From: Cacajao melanocephalus
Lineage: Eukaryota; Chordata; Mammalia; Primates; Pitheciidae
DNA length: 64,000 nt
Assembly (NCBI GenBank): GCA_963573385.1
Contig: CAUYLG010051145.1
Span: forward strand, 27,621 to 91,620
Direction: 5' to 3'
Part shown: one piece after another, positions 11,225 through 23,514 of the stretch
Layout: the number at the start of each line of letters is the position of its first letter
How positions within the stretch are numbered: position 1 is the stretch's first letter
The notes under the pieces: model-generated
Database searches by the model: none
Seen by the model: the letters and a program-made list of their open reading frames with translations, nothing else
Told to the model about the DNA's origin: nothing
Position numbers and translations under genes: made by a program

Positions 11225-11385
11225 ACATCATGTATAAAGCACTGGCTGGGAGCCAGGGATCCTCAATATGAAACCAAATTCAACTACTTATTAGCTACTT
11301 GACCTTTGGAGGTCATCAGATATTCCTGAGCTTCAGTTTCCTGCTCTGAAAGTGAGAGCATAGTGCTGGATAATTTCATAGTTTC
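11225..11385 (+). mobile_element. MIR-type SINE
   Basis: 'ctggctgggagccaggg', 'ttagctacttgacctttgg' and 'cttcagtttcctgctctga' match the MIR core order. Confidence 0.6.
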
Positions 11386-11459
11386 TGTCAGTCTAGCAAT
11401 TTTGAACCTGTGAGTTTTTCATTGTTTTTACTGGAAGTTAACACTGAAGTGGTCGAGGA

Positions 11460-12015
11460 CCCTGTTATGAATATTGATTCCATCTATCAAAGCCAAACTG
11501 AGAGGTAGGGATGACAAAACAACGAATACAATAAGAGCTCTGAGCCAAGGAGTGATTTGATATATAAAATTATAAAAGATTATTCTCACTATATGTGTTT
11601 GAATCCACTGTAGAAAGTCAAATGCAGAAGTGGAAAGACCAGCTGGAAGGCTATTGCAGTTGACAAGGTGAGATATTGCAGCAGTCTCACTGGAGACGGT
11701 GAGAAACAGCCACATTCTGGCTCTATTTGAAGGTAGAGCTGATTGGACAAGCTGGTAACTAGGATGTAGAGGGAAAGGGAAGGGGATGTTCAGGTTAACT
11801 CTATAGTTTTTGGCCTAAGGAACTGGATACACGGTGGCTGAAATTCACTGAGTGGTGTGTCCTGAGGTTTCCACGAGGATGAGTTGGGGAGGAGAGTCAA
11901 CATTTTGTTTTTGCACATGCTATGTTTGAGGTATGTATTAGACATACAACTGGAGATGTTTGAATGTAAAGCTGGATATGTGAGGCTGAAACTCAAGAGA
12001 AAGTTCAGGGCTAGC
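11460..12015 (-). mobile_element. L2 LINE fragment
   Basis: One of the clearer minus-strand L2 stretches: 'ggaaggctattgcagttgac', 'ctatttgaaggtagagctga', 'gttttt ggcctaaggaactg', 'ttagacatacaactggagat', 'aatttaaatttgggagttct'. About 550 bp, no surviving frame. Confidence 0.65.
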
Positions 12016-12024
12016 AATTTAAAT

Positions 12025-12215
12025 TTGGGAGTTCTCAGTATTGGCTAAGTGATCATAAGGCAATTGATCTTGATGTACCTGGATTTACTTATTTGTAAAA
12101 TGGAGATAAATACTTTTTGTGAAGTTTATATGATATGATATGAATTTTATAAAATTTTCAGCACACTGCCTGTTATGTAGTAAGTAGATAATAAACATCA
12201 ACTGTTCCTCTTCAT
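12025..12215 (+). mobile_element. MIR SINE
   Basis: 'ttatttgtaaaatggagata' and 'cagcacactgcctgttatgt', then 'aataaacatcaa', in MIR 3' order. Confidence 0.7.
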
Positions 12216-13074
12216 TGTGATGATGGAAGTATAGGTGGACGGATTGGTGATTAATTAGTTAATAAACATGAACACTCTTTAATCTAATTCTGAGGTTTGG
12301 CCCATCTTGGAAAAGATAGAGAAGAAGTCTGTTTATCTGGTTTCAGTGTAGGATATAAGAGAAAAGGCAAATCCTAGATGTTTACTTATATTAGTGGCTG
12401 GATACATGTGGGTTATTAATTACACCTTCCAAGGAAAACCAAGCCATGAATTCCAGGGCCATATTATCATGGTTGACTCTGCCAACTCCAGTCTTTGTGC
12501 CTGAAATGTGGTCCTGACCCCTCTTGCCTAGATGGAAATGTTAACTAGAAAAACCTGTGTAGTTCCTGAGGCATTCAGAGAGAATCCTTTTAATAATTCA
12601 GCCATCTGTATTTAGCTGGTCCCTCAATGTCTGGGCTAGGTCTTGTTAGAAATAAAGAATAAAATGTTAACAGGAGAAATGTAAACAATCCTGACTTGAA
12701 TTACAATTTCTAGTTTAAAAATGTGTTCATACTCACAGAAGCTATTATATGTGTGATCTCTGAAAATGAAATTGGTTGACTGACCTCCTAAGATCCTCTC
12801 TTAAATACAAAGTGAATATTTCACTATAATGACCAAGACTTTGCCGTTGAGGTTAGCAGCTTGAGCCCTTGTACTCACTAAGAATTCCTTCAGTCATTCA
12901 ATCACTAAAGACGTGAAGAGCAATTAATGTGAGCCAAGCATCCAAGTAGCTGAGAATTTCAGTGCTTTTGGAGTTGTGACAGCTGAGTTGTCATTTGTTA
13001 ATAACCCCAGAGTCTTCTCTCCAACACATAAAACAAACCAATTCCTGCAAGATATCAAGATGTTAGAATCAAAC
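12216..13074. other. No recognised feature
   Basis: Unique-looking sequence with no interpretable open frame. Confidence 0.45.
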
Positions 13075-13228
13075 ATTTATTTTGAGATATTTACAGATTC
13101 ACATGCACTTATACAAAGTAATACAGCTAGATCTCATGTACCCTTTACTCAGTTTCCTCTACTGGTACCAGCTCATAAAATTATAGTGTAATATCATGAT
13201 CAGAATATTGACAATTCATTTTTACATT
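13075..13228 (-). mobile_element. Old L1 (L1M) 3' UTR tip
   Basis: 'ttattttgagatatttacag', 'acagctagatctcatgtacc' and 'ataatatcatgatcagaatattgac'-like order matches the reverse complement of an L1M 3' UTR. Confidence 0.65.
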
Positions 13229-13439
13229 AAGATTTGGTATCATTAGAGTGATAAACATCAGATTGGAAACTACAACTCAAAACCACAAGACATGCAAAGA
13301 AAGACGTCTTAGCTAATGCTGTTTTTCCTGGTTTGTACCCCATGTTGTTCCCCTCCACCTGTGACCCTGTGGGTCTGGATGGGCATTCTGTATGTTGAGT
13401 GGTGTTTTGTCACTCTTATTGGTGACACTCAGCTCATCA

Positions 13440-13590
13440 GTAATTTCTTGTTCAATGTTGGCTTTCCCTTGTGACTATAACCTAGAAGAGCAAAATCATA
13501 TCTGTTATTTACTACTGTTTTTACGGAATCTGGCAAAGTATCTGGCACTCAAAGAGGCTGGATGACTTTTACTTGGGTGAGAGAATCAAT
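13440..13590 (+). mobile_element. L2 LINE 3' end fragment
   Basis: 'tagaagagcaaaatcatatc' and 'atctggcactcaaagaggct' are consistent with a diverged L2 3' terminus. Confidence 0.4.
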
Positions 13591-14300
13591 TAATCTGCCC
13601 AATTGAGAGAAGTGCATTTCAAAGAGACAGGTCAGAGAAAACCAGGACGTTAATGGTAATGCTATGGAAAATCAATGTTAGTAAGACTTTTGCTTCTTTG
13701 AACCCAAATCTCTCTTCAGAAAGATTCCCAACTAACAAAGCAACAAAAATACTTATACGTTCAGACACATGGGAAAGATATAATTTTTTAAAACAATCCA
13801 ATCTAAGCTAAGTATTAGACAAGCACTGAAATGTCTTGAAATCAAGTCTGAAGAAATTATCTATTTCAGAATAGCTTTCCTGACGAGGAACACTGTTTTT
13901 GTTGTCTAATGTTCTAATCAGCTGGACAATCTTAGCTGAATGATTTACCCTATAAAATGACAATGTAAGTTAGTATTTCCCTAAACCTTTCTTTTGATCA
14001 CCCAGGACACCTACAGGCTTCTCTCTGGGGATAATGGATCATTGAAAATTGGGCATTTTAAATAGCTTGGCAGGTTATCTGAAACAAATAGTCTAATAAA
14101 GAAGTATACCCATATGGCTAGCCCTGAGAACAAATAGTATATCTTAAAATTAGTATGTTTATTGTTTTTCCATTGAAAAATTTGGCTTTTTGGAGCACCA
14201 GATAGCTGGCTGACTTTCTATCCATTCTCATTTCTCCAATGCTTTAAACCATAAGATTTAACTTAATTATCAGTATCTGACTTGAGACCTTCCAAGATTC
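13591..14300. other. No recognised feature
   Basis: Unique-looking AT-rich sequence. Confidence 0.45.
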
Positions 14301-14304
14301 CTCA

Positions 14305-14425
14305 GTCTGCCAGGTGCTTTGTTCCCTTGGCACTGAGCAGTCACTTGGTATAAAGTGATGATCAAAACAAACACGGCATCTGATGTTATAGAGCTTATTT
14401 TCTAATATAAGGAGCAGATGAGATA
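14305..14425 (-). mobile_element. L2 LINE fragment
   Basis: 'tctgccaggtgctttgttcc', 'gatcaaaacaaacacggcat' and 'atagagcttattttctaata' parallel the L2 3' end in reverse. Confidence 0.5.
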
Positions 14426-17105
14426 TCAAGCAAGCAGATCAATGAATTATATACTCATTAATGTTGATAAACCGCTACAGATACGTGAATGAATGAGCAA
14501 ACTGAGGGTCAGAAAAGCAGCCCTGAGAGGGAGGAGCCAGCCTCACACACACAGCGGGGCTGTGGTGTTCTCTTGGTTGACCCAAACAATTTCACAGAAC
14601 GTCAACATCACGCAAGACCATGTTGAGTTACTGGGGTCAAGACAAGGACTCTAATCATATAAGAACATGGATAAAAGCATAAACATTTTCCAAACCACAA
14701 AAAATGACCAAGTATCTCCTATAACAGTTTGAGTGACTGCTGGTTTCTTAACAGTTTTCACCTTGTTCCATGTTCTCATCTCCTAGGTAAGAATTATTAA
14801 GATACCCAATCATAGAATTATCCCAGCTTCTAGATAACATCCAATTCAAAGCAATATCCCATTTCCTAGCATTATCTCCCAAATCACATAACGTAAGCCC
14901 ACATTTTGTAATAAGCCCTCTCTAACATCCAACTGTCACTCCAAGTCACCTCAGTCTCAATGGCATCAGCACTCCCTCATTGCAGCAAATGAATAATCCC
15001 AACATTGTTTAAATTAAGGTACATTTTCACTGACCTTTGGCTTGAGGGCATTAATGAATGAAACACACCCTTTCTTCTCTAAGGCCAAAAGACTTTATCC
15101 CTGATTGAACTGCTGATTCCAGATTTGGAATAAAATCTGACAAAATGTAAATACACCTGAAGAGGAAAATAGCTTAGTCAATAGTGACTTGTTATGGAGA
15201 AAAAGCCAGAAAGGTCTAGATGCCTAAGTGGTATTTGGAGATAAAGGTTCTGAGAAGGTGGAGGTCAGCACGAATTTTCACATGCCTTGGGAGAAGGACG
15301 ACTTCTTGGAAGGAAGCTATGAAAAATAGAAACCAGCGTGGGGAGATATTTTAACTTTTCAAAGAAGAGTTTTAGACCAGTGATATATGGGCAAGAAAAT
15401 AGGAAGGAAAGTGAGCCATGTTCTGCCAGTAAATTCCTCCTTCTATCTCAGGTAAATCTTTCATGGGGCTTATTAAGCAGTTTTCATTAGAGAGTTTTAG
15501 GTACATTAGCAGGCAAAAGAACACTTCTTTTCAACAAACAGCTCTCAGAAGTCATAAACAGAAACTCTTAATATCTGGACACCCACCAGAATAGCAATTG
15601 CACTCCCCAAATGTACTAAAATAAAATTAGCTGGCTCCATGTGTGTTCAGAAGAAGGCAGGATAAATCATAATGGCTGAGTTAGTATCCCTTTAACCCAG
15701 AGACCAAGATTTACACACTACAACTCTATTAACTTTATTCTCTGCTGAACAAGGCTGGCTAGAAAAAATGTAATTCTAGGTATTTTATTACCTGCTAGTT
15801 TTAAACAGTCTCTTTCAGGTTAGCTCAGGTTCTTTTGTATACATAATTAGTCAGATTAATAAATGAAATTCACTTTATGCATGTTTATTTCCTCTCAAAA
15901 GTTTTCCCTGTCCTTCCTCAAAATCCAAGTGGCATTAAGCAAAGAAAAATCTTTTGTGTACTCATGGTGATGAAGGAAAGAATGCAGGTCGCTTGACTGT
16001 TAACCTGGGCTCTTCTTGGCCTTCATTGAGTTTAATTCTTGTCCAGCCTGGTCATTGAGCCTCTTTCTATATATGTCTCAAATTCAAAGCTGATAAATTT
16101 ATTCTTCCCACCATGGGTTTCCTTCCTCTTTCCTGTCCCTTAACTTGGACTAATTTTGCTACCTTTGGGTCTGAGCCATGATGATATTAAATGATTTCCA
16201 CCCCCATTACTTTAGCTCTGAGGAAGACCTTAAAAATTGCCCTAGAAGACCCATGGCAGGCCCTTCTTCGTTCTTAAATTTCAACTACTAGAGATACCAG
16301 AAACTTTTAGATCTTTCCCATGTTATCCCAGTCATCCCAATCTATGCAGCACTGTAGTGGTATCCAGGGAGGCAGGTCAGTTTAATGGGTTGCTTTCTGT
16401 CTGACTATGCAATGTGGCCATTTATATTCTTCTGCAGCTGCTCCAGGTCAGAAGGTTGCATACTGCTAGTTAGTTGCATTCTCCCAGAGCTATAGGCAGA
16501 AAGCTGCTTACAGCATCCCATATCAATATATCTTGTGTTTTATTACTCCCCCTGAGGATTGGCCACCAAAGATGGATAAAGGTTGATGAAAAATAAGAAT
16601 CCAAGTTTCTTATCACCCTAAAAGCATTCTCTATTTCCCCCTTAGATGAGAACTTACATTGTATTCTATCCTGAGTTTCGTTTACTCATGGCCTATAGAA
16701 GAACCTCATGGATATAGTCACCAGGCCTGTCTCTTGATATGGAAAAGAAGTTTTTGCAATTTACATACATTTTTTCTCTTTTTGACAGTGCCTGACTGTC
16801 AAAACTATTATCATGTTATGGACTCAAAATAAATCTATTTGACAGTCAACATGGAACAAGGATTTTGTTATTGTAGATGATGCCTGTTCTTTCTCTGAGG
16901 CGCTGAAACCCATTAGAGCAGGGGATGGATGCCTAGGGTACTGTGATTTAAGATGAATGAAAAATATGCCAGTTTAACATTCTCAAAAATACGATATCCA
17001 TCAAAACTCTAATTCCATCCAGTCATGATTTCCAGCTTTGGTGGGTTTGTGAGTGTTATGTTATTCATCTTCTCTGAGCCAATGAGTCTTTCTCTGACAT
17101 CGTAA
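14426..17105. other. Long stretch without recognised repeats
   Basis: About 2.7 kb with no repeat family that I can name and no credible open frame. One small inverted repeat at 16781-16803. This is one of the longest apparently single-copy stretches in the window. Confidence 0.45.
16781..16803. repeat. Short perfect inverted repeat
   Basis: TTTGACAGT and ACTGTCAAA around a 5-base loop. A further TTTGACAGT lies at 16838-16846. Confidence 0.8.
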
Positions 17106-17109
17106 GTAA

Positions 17110-17275
17110 TGTTTTGATTTACAGAGTTTGTTACTTACTCTCTCACTTCTTCAATTAGGAGATAAGGTCCACAAGCGTAGGGCTCTTAGTCTATTATATT
17201 CCCTGAGGTATCTCCAGTGCCTGGAACACAGTATGGACTTGTAACTATCTGTTAAATGAAGAAGTAAAAGAAACA
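17110..17275 (+). mobile_element. L2 LINE 3' end
   Basis: 'aggtccacaagcgtagggct', 'ccagtgcctggaacacagta' and 'ctgttaaatgaagaagt' follow the L2 3' terminus. Confidence 0.65.
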
Positions 17276-17374
17276 GGCTTTCCTGTTTGCATTTTACAAC
17301 AAATGTTAAGAAAGTCAGATTTTGTATGTAGCCGAGAAAGTGAATTGTTAATATTTGCTGAAGAATGCTTAGAA

Positions 17375-17444
17375 AGTATCAATTAGGTGCTGAAGTTACA
17401 GTAGGGAACAGACATACTGTGCCAGTTCTCATGGAAGGAGAGAA
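17375..17444 (-). mobile_element. L2 LINE fragment
   Basis: 'taggtgctgaagttacagta', 'gggaacagacatactgtgcc' resemble reverse L2 3' sequence. Confidence 0.4.
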
Positions 17445-17590
17445 ATCAGTTCTTCTAATTCTAGCTCTGGCAAGTTATTTAACCCCTGTGAGCCTCAGTA
17501 TCCTCATGTGTAAAATAGAGCTATGGCTACCCACCCTATAGAGTTGTACTTATATCACAAGTACTCAGTGGATGTTAGCATTCTTGCTGC
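17445..17590 (+). mobile_element. MIR SINE
   Basis: 'tggcaagttatttaacccct', 'gtgagcctcagtatcctcat' and 'gtgtaaaatagagctatggc' are a clear MIR core. Confidence 0.8.
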
Positions 17591-18477
17591 TTCACTATCC
17601 CAGGTGTCAACCTATAGGGTGATGTGAAAAGTCAGAGAAGAGAAGGGAGAAAAAAGAAATTGAACACACACTTGGTCTTTTACCATAACTGGAAGTTGCT
17701 TTAGCTCCTGTTGGTCATTTTTCTCTGATTAACAAGGAGTCATCTTGTAGAATAACTGTTGGTAGTTCTAGAGAATTACTCCAATGGCAGACTATACAAG
17801 ATCACCCATCATGGAAATGGCCTGTGACCTTCTCAGAGGCCCTTAAGTGGCTTGGTTTCAGGCAGGCAGCATTCTGGTTCTTTGTCTTTAAGCCAGCAAG
17901 ATCGGATTGGCTGTTTTCCAGAGTGTGTTTACAGCTCCCTGGACACTCCTGTTCTTCCCACATTTGATATAGCTCTTAGGTTCTAACCTCTGCCACTTAC
18001 AAGTTCTCTCATTTCTGACATCCCATGAGATGCAATCCTTTGATCTTGATATCAGTTGAAATGGAAATATCCCTGAGTTTCATTTAAGTTGTCTTGTCAT
18101 TAAAAAAACAGTTTTTATTAATTCAAAGAATGCTATTTGGAATTATCTTTGCAATGAGATACTTTTGCTTGGTGCTATTCAAGCCTGTAGGCACTCAAAC
18201 ATAAAAAGCTTTGTATGTTAATCCTGGAATATTGAGTTTTAATGTTATAGGTTTAATGTCTTATTATTAAAGTCAGGACCCTCTTTCCATGGTGGTATGT
18301 CTTTATGCTGTAGAGATTTCATCCAGAAATTCTCAAGATAGCCACCCACAGATTTTAAGCAATATTTAGCTTCCCAAATTTTGTGCTGAGGAAATATTTG
18401 TAAGCCATGGTCCTCACCCTTAATCAGATTATCTGGTGATGACAGTGGTGATGATGGTGATGATAATAAAAGTAACA
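17591..18477. other. No recognised feature
   Basis: Unique-looking sequence, with a GAT-rich run at 18436-18470. Confidence 0.45.
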
Positions 18478-18565
18478 ACGCTATTAATAGATAACATTTA
18501 TTGAGCAGTTACTGTGTCATCTCACTGTATTAAGCACTCTCCGTGCATTAATTAATTAATTTTAA
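18478..18565 (-). mobile_element. MIR SINE, left part, split by L1
   Basis: 'gataacatttattgagcagtt' and 'tattaagcactctccgtgca' are the reverse MIR 3' end. The element resumes at 19182. Confidence 0.7.
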
Positions 18566-19181
18566 AGAAGCATGTTTAACTTTATTTATTTTTATTAATG
18601 TATAACATTTGTGCATATTTATTGGGTAAACATAATATTTTTTACATGCATAAAATGTGTCATGATCAAATCATGGTAGATAGGATATCCATCATCTCAA
18701 GCATTTATCATTTCTATGTGTTGGGAACATTTCAAAACGTGTCTTCTAGCTATTTCGAGATGTGCAATACATTGTTTTTAACTATAGTCACCTTACTTTG
18801 GTATCAAACATTACAATGTATTTCTTCTATCTAACTGTGTTTGAACCCATTAACCAACTTCTTTTCATTTTCCCCCTCCACCCACACACACTTTCCATTC
18901 TACTGTCATTCTAGTCTCTATCATTCTACTCTCTACCTCCTTGAGATTAAATTTTTTAGCTTTCACATATGAGTGAGAATGGGCAATATTTGTCTTTCTG
19001 TGCCTGGCTTGTTTTATTTAACATAATAACCTCCAGTTCCATTTACATTGCTGCACATGATAAGATTTAACTCTTTTTTTATGGCCAAATAGTATTCCAT
19101 CATGTATATGTACCACATTTCCTTTATTCATTCATCCACTGAAGGACACTTAGATTGATTCCATATCTTTGCTATCCATGT
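18566..19181 (-). mobile_element. L1 LINE 3' end (L1PB/L1MA-like), 5'-truncated
   Basis: Reverse L1 3' end: 'tttattaatgtataacattt', 'gtgtgtcatgatcaaatcat'-type region, 'ttcacatatgagtgagaatg', 'tagtattccatcatgtatat'. Flanked by the near-duplicate attaattaattttaa (18551-18565) / attaattaatttaat (19182-19196), which fits a target-site duplication made on insertion into a MIR. Only 3' UTR and the last part of ORF2 are present. Confidence 0.85.
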
Positions 19182-19300
19182 ATTAATTAATTTAATCCTG
19201 GAAAAATTGCCTATGAATGAGTGTTCCCATTTTACAGGATCAGGAAACTGGTTTCAGAGAGGCTAAATGACTTGCCAAGATAGTAGAGCTGACTTCAGAA
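19182..19300 (-). mobile_element. MIR SINE, right part
   Basis: 'tttaatcctggaaaaattgc', 'cccattttacaggatcagga', 'gacttgccaagatagtagag' complete the MIR interrupted at 18565. Confidence 0.75.
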
Positions 19301-19319
19301 AATTTCCTTTATTAAGAAT

Positions 19320-19500
19320 GCTTTGGATATATCATCTTATTTTGTTCTTTCAACAATCCTTTAATGTAGGAACATTAGCTACATTTTCCAGCTGAGGAAA
19401 CTAAGGCTCAGAGAGGTTAGGGAACTTCTCCAAAGTCAGACAGCTGAATTCACAGCAAAGCTGGGATATAGGACAACAAAGCCTGTACTCGTAAATTACA
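19320..19500 (-). mobile_element. MIR SINE
   Basis: 'cattttccagctgaggaaac', 'taaggctcagagaggttagg' and 'cacagcaaagctgggatata' are a well-kept reverse MIR core. Confidence 0.85.
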
Positions 19501-20384
19501 GGCTAACTTCTATTGTAGTGGCATGATGTCTGACAAGAAAGACACTGCCATTAACATGGAGTATGTCTAGATAATACATAAATGCACACACATCCTGCAC
19601 TTTAAGAGAATTAGAATCACAAAGCATTTATAGATAGCTTTGAAGTGAGAGTTTGGGAAAGTTATTCTCAGAAGTAATGGTGGAAAGCAATCAGATAGAT
19701 TGGAGGGTTTTTGAAAACATCTAATTACCATCCAGCAGGTGTATACCCCTAGGCACCTTCAGCAGGTGAAATGGTATCTGGAGCCTGAGTGAATATTTCT
19801 TTCACTAGGTGTTCCTTTCTGTCTATGTTGTGCTTCTGTGAGCTGAGAGATTTAATAACAGATGCTCTGGGATCATTCTTAAGCAAAAGAATTGTCTTTT
19901 TTCACTGGAGATGCATTTTCCCACCTTGTGTTCACCATGAGCATATCATAAGAAAAATGATTGCCTGACACACAAGCAATGGGAAGTATAACCTGGGGTT
20001 GGGTTTCACGTGATTATAATTACAGAATCTCAGCTTCATTAACATAGTTTTTATACACGACACTCTTTTTTCTCTCATAATAGCCTTTATTTGAAATGAA
20101 CACCTTTCAGCTTCAAGGCCAAAACAATTATGTTCAGGTTGAAGAGCAGTTAGTTTCTACTTATGTGAGAGTAAAAATAGTTATTGTCTCTGTTTGTTTT
20201 CCTTCCCTATTCGTGTTTAGTTCCGTGTTCGCTGCATGGCACGCCAATACTAAACACTTCTCATTTGTCTGAAAGTGAGCATTGGATGAGATGTCTCTAC
20301 GTATAATTCGGGTTAGTATTCTGCTGTGTCAAAGCAGTTATTCAGTGTTTTGAATCCATGTCAATTTAATGATCTTATTCAATA
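19501..20384. other. Unique sequence with a small CpG cluster
   Basis: No repeat recognised. Six CpG dinucleotides fall within 20212-20310, which stands out against the CpG-poor surroundings. Confidence 0.45.
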
Positions 20385-20444
20385 AGATATGAGAGGAAGA
20401 AGGCAAACATATCCCCTGCCTGTATGTAGCTTATAGTCTGGCAG

Positions 20445-20545
20445 AGGGGCAAGGTAGGCTATTTTGTCTTCTTCACTGCTGTACCTAGTGCCTGGGACTT
20501 AGTAAGTGCTCAGTAAATACTTGCTGAATGAGTGTATGCACCATA
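20445..20545 (+). mobile_element. L2 LINE 3' end
   Basis: 'cctagtgcctgggacttagt', 'aagtgctcagtaaatacttg', 'ctgaatgagtg' is a clear L2 3' terminus. Just upstream (20385-20440) 'cccctgcctgtatgtagctt' looks like an L2 tip in the opposite direction. Confidence 0.75.
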
Positions 20546-20759
20546 AAATAGATCAAGGGCTATGAAAGAAGGATTGCTAGAGGGTCATGGAAATGTACAG
20601 CACTGGGCTGATTTCCCATGAGGACAGGAATAAAGAGTTGAGGCAGATGCTCTCAGAAAGAAAGTTCCCAAAGCATGGCAGAACAAAACATGGCCTCCAT
20701 TGTCAGATAAGGAGGAGCACAGATCCTACTTCCACATTTGGCAGGCATGAAAGCATTGA

Positions 20760-20875
20760 TGGGTTATTCCTCCCAAGCCTCAGGTTTCTCAAATGTGAAA
20801 TAGGAAATTATTCATATGATGCTCTTAGTTAGTGACCAGCACATGATAGACAGTTAGTACCTGTAGTTACTGTTA
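20760..20875 (+). mobile_element. MIR SINE 3' half
   Basis: 'ctcaaatgtgaaataggaaa' and 'gaccagcacatgatagacag' in MIR order. Confidence 0.55.
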
Positions 20876-21119
20876 ACGGCAAAGAACCTATTGTGGTCTC
20901 ACTGTGCAGGATTATGTTATTCCTTTCAAATGAAACTTTGCAGTGGATTCAGTGTTTTAACCGAATCGTGAAGGAAGTCAATAATTGAATGCATCAAATG
21001 GGGGAGGAAAGTGCAACCTCTCAACTCAAGATATTTTAAGGTGTGACTGTTTTTTAAAATGCTTCTGTTGCTATGCATCTAAATGGCTGGTGTCTTCTTA
21101 AGAAGAGCTGAATTTTCTA

Positions 21120-21235
21120 TTATGCTGTGCCACACCTGTCTTGTGATTTGGGGGAAGTTGTTAGATCTCCCAGAGGTTCAGTTTCCAAAACTATAAAATG
21201 GAAATAATAAGAATAAATATATAAAGGCATTAACT
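21120..21235 (+). mobile_element. MIR SINE
   Basis: 'tgtgccacacctgtcttgtg', 'gttcagtttccaaaactata' and 'aaatggaaataataagaata' follow the MIR core. Confidence 0.7.
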
Positions 21236-21284
21236 TCTATATCTTAGTGGGTTTTTACTAGGCCTATGTCTGCCTAGGATCTTC

Positions 21285-21345
21285 TTTATTGATTCATCTA
21301 TTCACCAAATATTTAGTGGCCACTGGTGATACACAGTGCATTGTG
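21285..21345 (-). mobile_element. Possible L2 3' tip
   Basis: 'ttcatctattcaccaaatat' and 'cattgtgccagt' weakly resemble the reverse L2 end. Confidence 0.35.
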
Positions 21346-21462
21346 CCAGTCATATGATGGGATATCTGCTTGGAGAGAGAAGCACAGGGTAGGGTGGTGG
21401 GTGGAGACAGACTTGTGCAAATTTTTCCAGTGGAGGGTAATAAGTTCTATGGTAGAATACAA

Positions 21463-23006
21463 ATGCTATGAGCATATTACTAATAGCCAAAGCAATCCTA
21501 AGCAAAAAGAACAAGAAGGTATCACATTACCCAACTTCAAACTGTGCTACAACATTTCGGTAACCAGTACAGCATGGTACTGTTACAAAAACAGATGTTA
21601 AGATCAATGGAACAGAATAGGGAAGGTACAAAAGCAGATTATAGACCAATGGAACAGAATAAACAGAAATAAAGCTGCACACCTACAACCATCTAATCTT
21701 CCATAAGGCAGATGAAAATAAGCAGTGAGGAAATGACTGCCTCTTCAATAGATGGTTCTGGGATAGCTGGATAACCACATGCAGAGGGATAAAATTGGAC
21801 CCCTACTTCTCACCATATATAAAAATTAACTCAAGACTTAAATTTAGGTCCTCAAACTGTGAAAATCCTATAAGAAAACATAGGAAATAGCATTCTGGAC
21901 ATCAACCTTGGGAAAGAATTTATGACTAAGTCCTCAAAAGCAATTGCAGAAAAAACAAAAATTGACACGTAGGAATGAATTAAACTAAAGAGCTTCTGCA
22001 CAGCAAAAGAAACTATCACTAGGGTAAACAGATAACGTACAGAATGGGATAAAGTATTTACAAACTATGTATCTGACAAAGGTCTAATATCCAGAATCTA
22101 TAAGGAACAAGGAACTTAAAGTATTCAACAAAGAAAAACAAAATAATCCCACTTAAAAGTAAGAAAAGGATATGAACAGACCCTTCTCAAAAGAAGACAT
22201 ACAAGTGGTCAGCACGTATATGAAAAAATGCTAAATATCACTAATCATTAGAGAAATTCAAATCAAAACCACAATAAACTACCATCCCACACCAGTTAGA
22301 ATGGCTAGTAGTAAAAAGTCAAAAAACAACAGGTGCTGCCAAGTCTGTGGAGAAAAGGGAACACTTATACACTCTTTGTGCGAATATAAATTAGTTCGGC
22401 CACGGTGGAAAGCTGTTTGACAATTTCTCAAAGAACTGCAAACAGAACAACTATTCAGCCCAGCAATCCCATTACTAGGTATAGACCCAAAGGAAAATAA
22501 ATTGTTCTATGAAAAAGACGCATGCACTTGTACATTTATTGCAGTGCTATTCACAATAGCAAAGACATATGATCAACCTTGGTGCCCATCAGTGATGGAT
22601 TGGATAAAGAAAATTTGGTATATACACACTATAGAATACGACACAGCCATAAAAAGAATGAAACCATGCTCTTTGCAGCAACATAGATGCAGCTGGAGGC
22701 CATTGTCCTGAGCAAAATCAGCAAATAAAAAGAAAAAACAAATATCCTATATTTTCACTTATAAGTGGAAGCTAAACATTAGGTACACATGGACATAAAG
22801 GTAGAATTAACAGGACTACTAGAGATGGGAGGGAGGGAGAGGGACAAGGGCTGAATAATTTATTGAGTAATATGTTTACAACCTAGGTGATGGGATCAGT
22901 CATACCCTAAACCTCAGCATCACTCAATATTCCCAGGAAACACACCTGCATGTTCAATCCCAGAATATAAAATAAAATTTGAATTTAAAAAAAAAAAAGA
23001 AAAAAA
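21463..23006 (+). mobile_element. L1 LINE 3' half (L1PB/older L1PA-like), 5'-truncated
   Basis: Carries the C-terminal third of ORF2 and the 3' UTR on the plus strand. The translation retains ORF2 traits such as GITLPNFKLCY early on, but is broken by many stops. The 3' UTR shows 'gatgggagggagggagaggg' and 'aacctaggtgatgggatcag', then an A-rich tail at 22987-23006. A weak target duplication, ggtagaatacaa (21451-21462) / ggtagaaacaca (23007-23018), agrees with truncation at 21463. Inactive. Confidence 0.9.
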
Positions 23007-23024
23007 GGTAGAAACACAGAGAAA

Positions 23025-23283
23025 GGTCGGGCACAGTGGCTCACACCTGTAATCCCAGCACTTTGGGAGGCCGAGGCAGGCAGATCACTTGAGGTTAGGA
23101 GTTTGAGATCAGCCTGGCCAACATAGTGAAACCCCATCTCTACTATATATAAAATAATTACCCAGGCATGGTGGCAGAGCCTGTAATCCCAGCTACTCAG
23201 GAGGCTCAGCAGGAGAATTGCTTGAACCTGAGAGGCAGAAGTTGCAGTGAGCCGAGAGCACTTCAGCCTGGGCAACAGAGAGT
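23025..23283 (+). mobile_element. Alu SINE (AluS-like), 3'-truncated
   Basis: Begins at the normal Alu 5' end ('ggtcgggcacagtggctcac'), keeps both arms, and stops at 'cctgggcaacagagag'. It lacks the last ~25 bases and the A-tail. It sits 7 bases past the target duplication of the preceding L1. Confidence 0.92.
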
Positions 23284-23514
23284 CTTGGTTTAGCATCAGA
23301 CTGTCGTGGCCACCAGTTGGATCTTTGGCTTTCTGAATCTCAATTCCAAATTTCATGTGTGATACTGCTTGTCAATAGGTCTTTCATGCATGTTTAGACT
23401 GCACTCAGCTCAATTCCATTCTAAGCATTCTTTTGTAATTTATCATTCATGATTCCAGCTATCTATTGACCCAACATAAATCTGTTAATCAATAAAGGCA
23501 TATTTCCTGATCTC

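Noticed and set aside
22985..23356. 123-codon minus-strand open frame
   Set aside because: Antisense Alu plus the preceding L1 A-tail.
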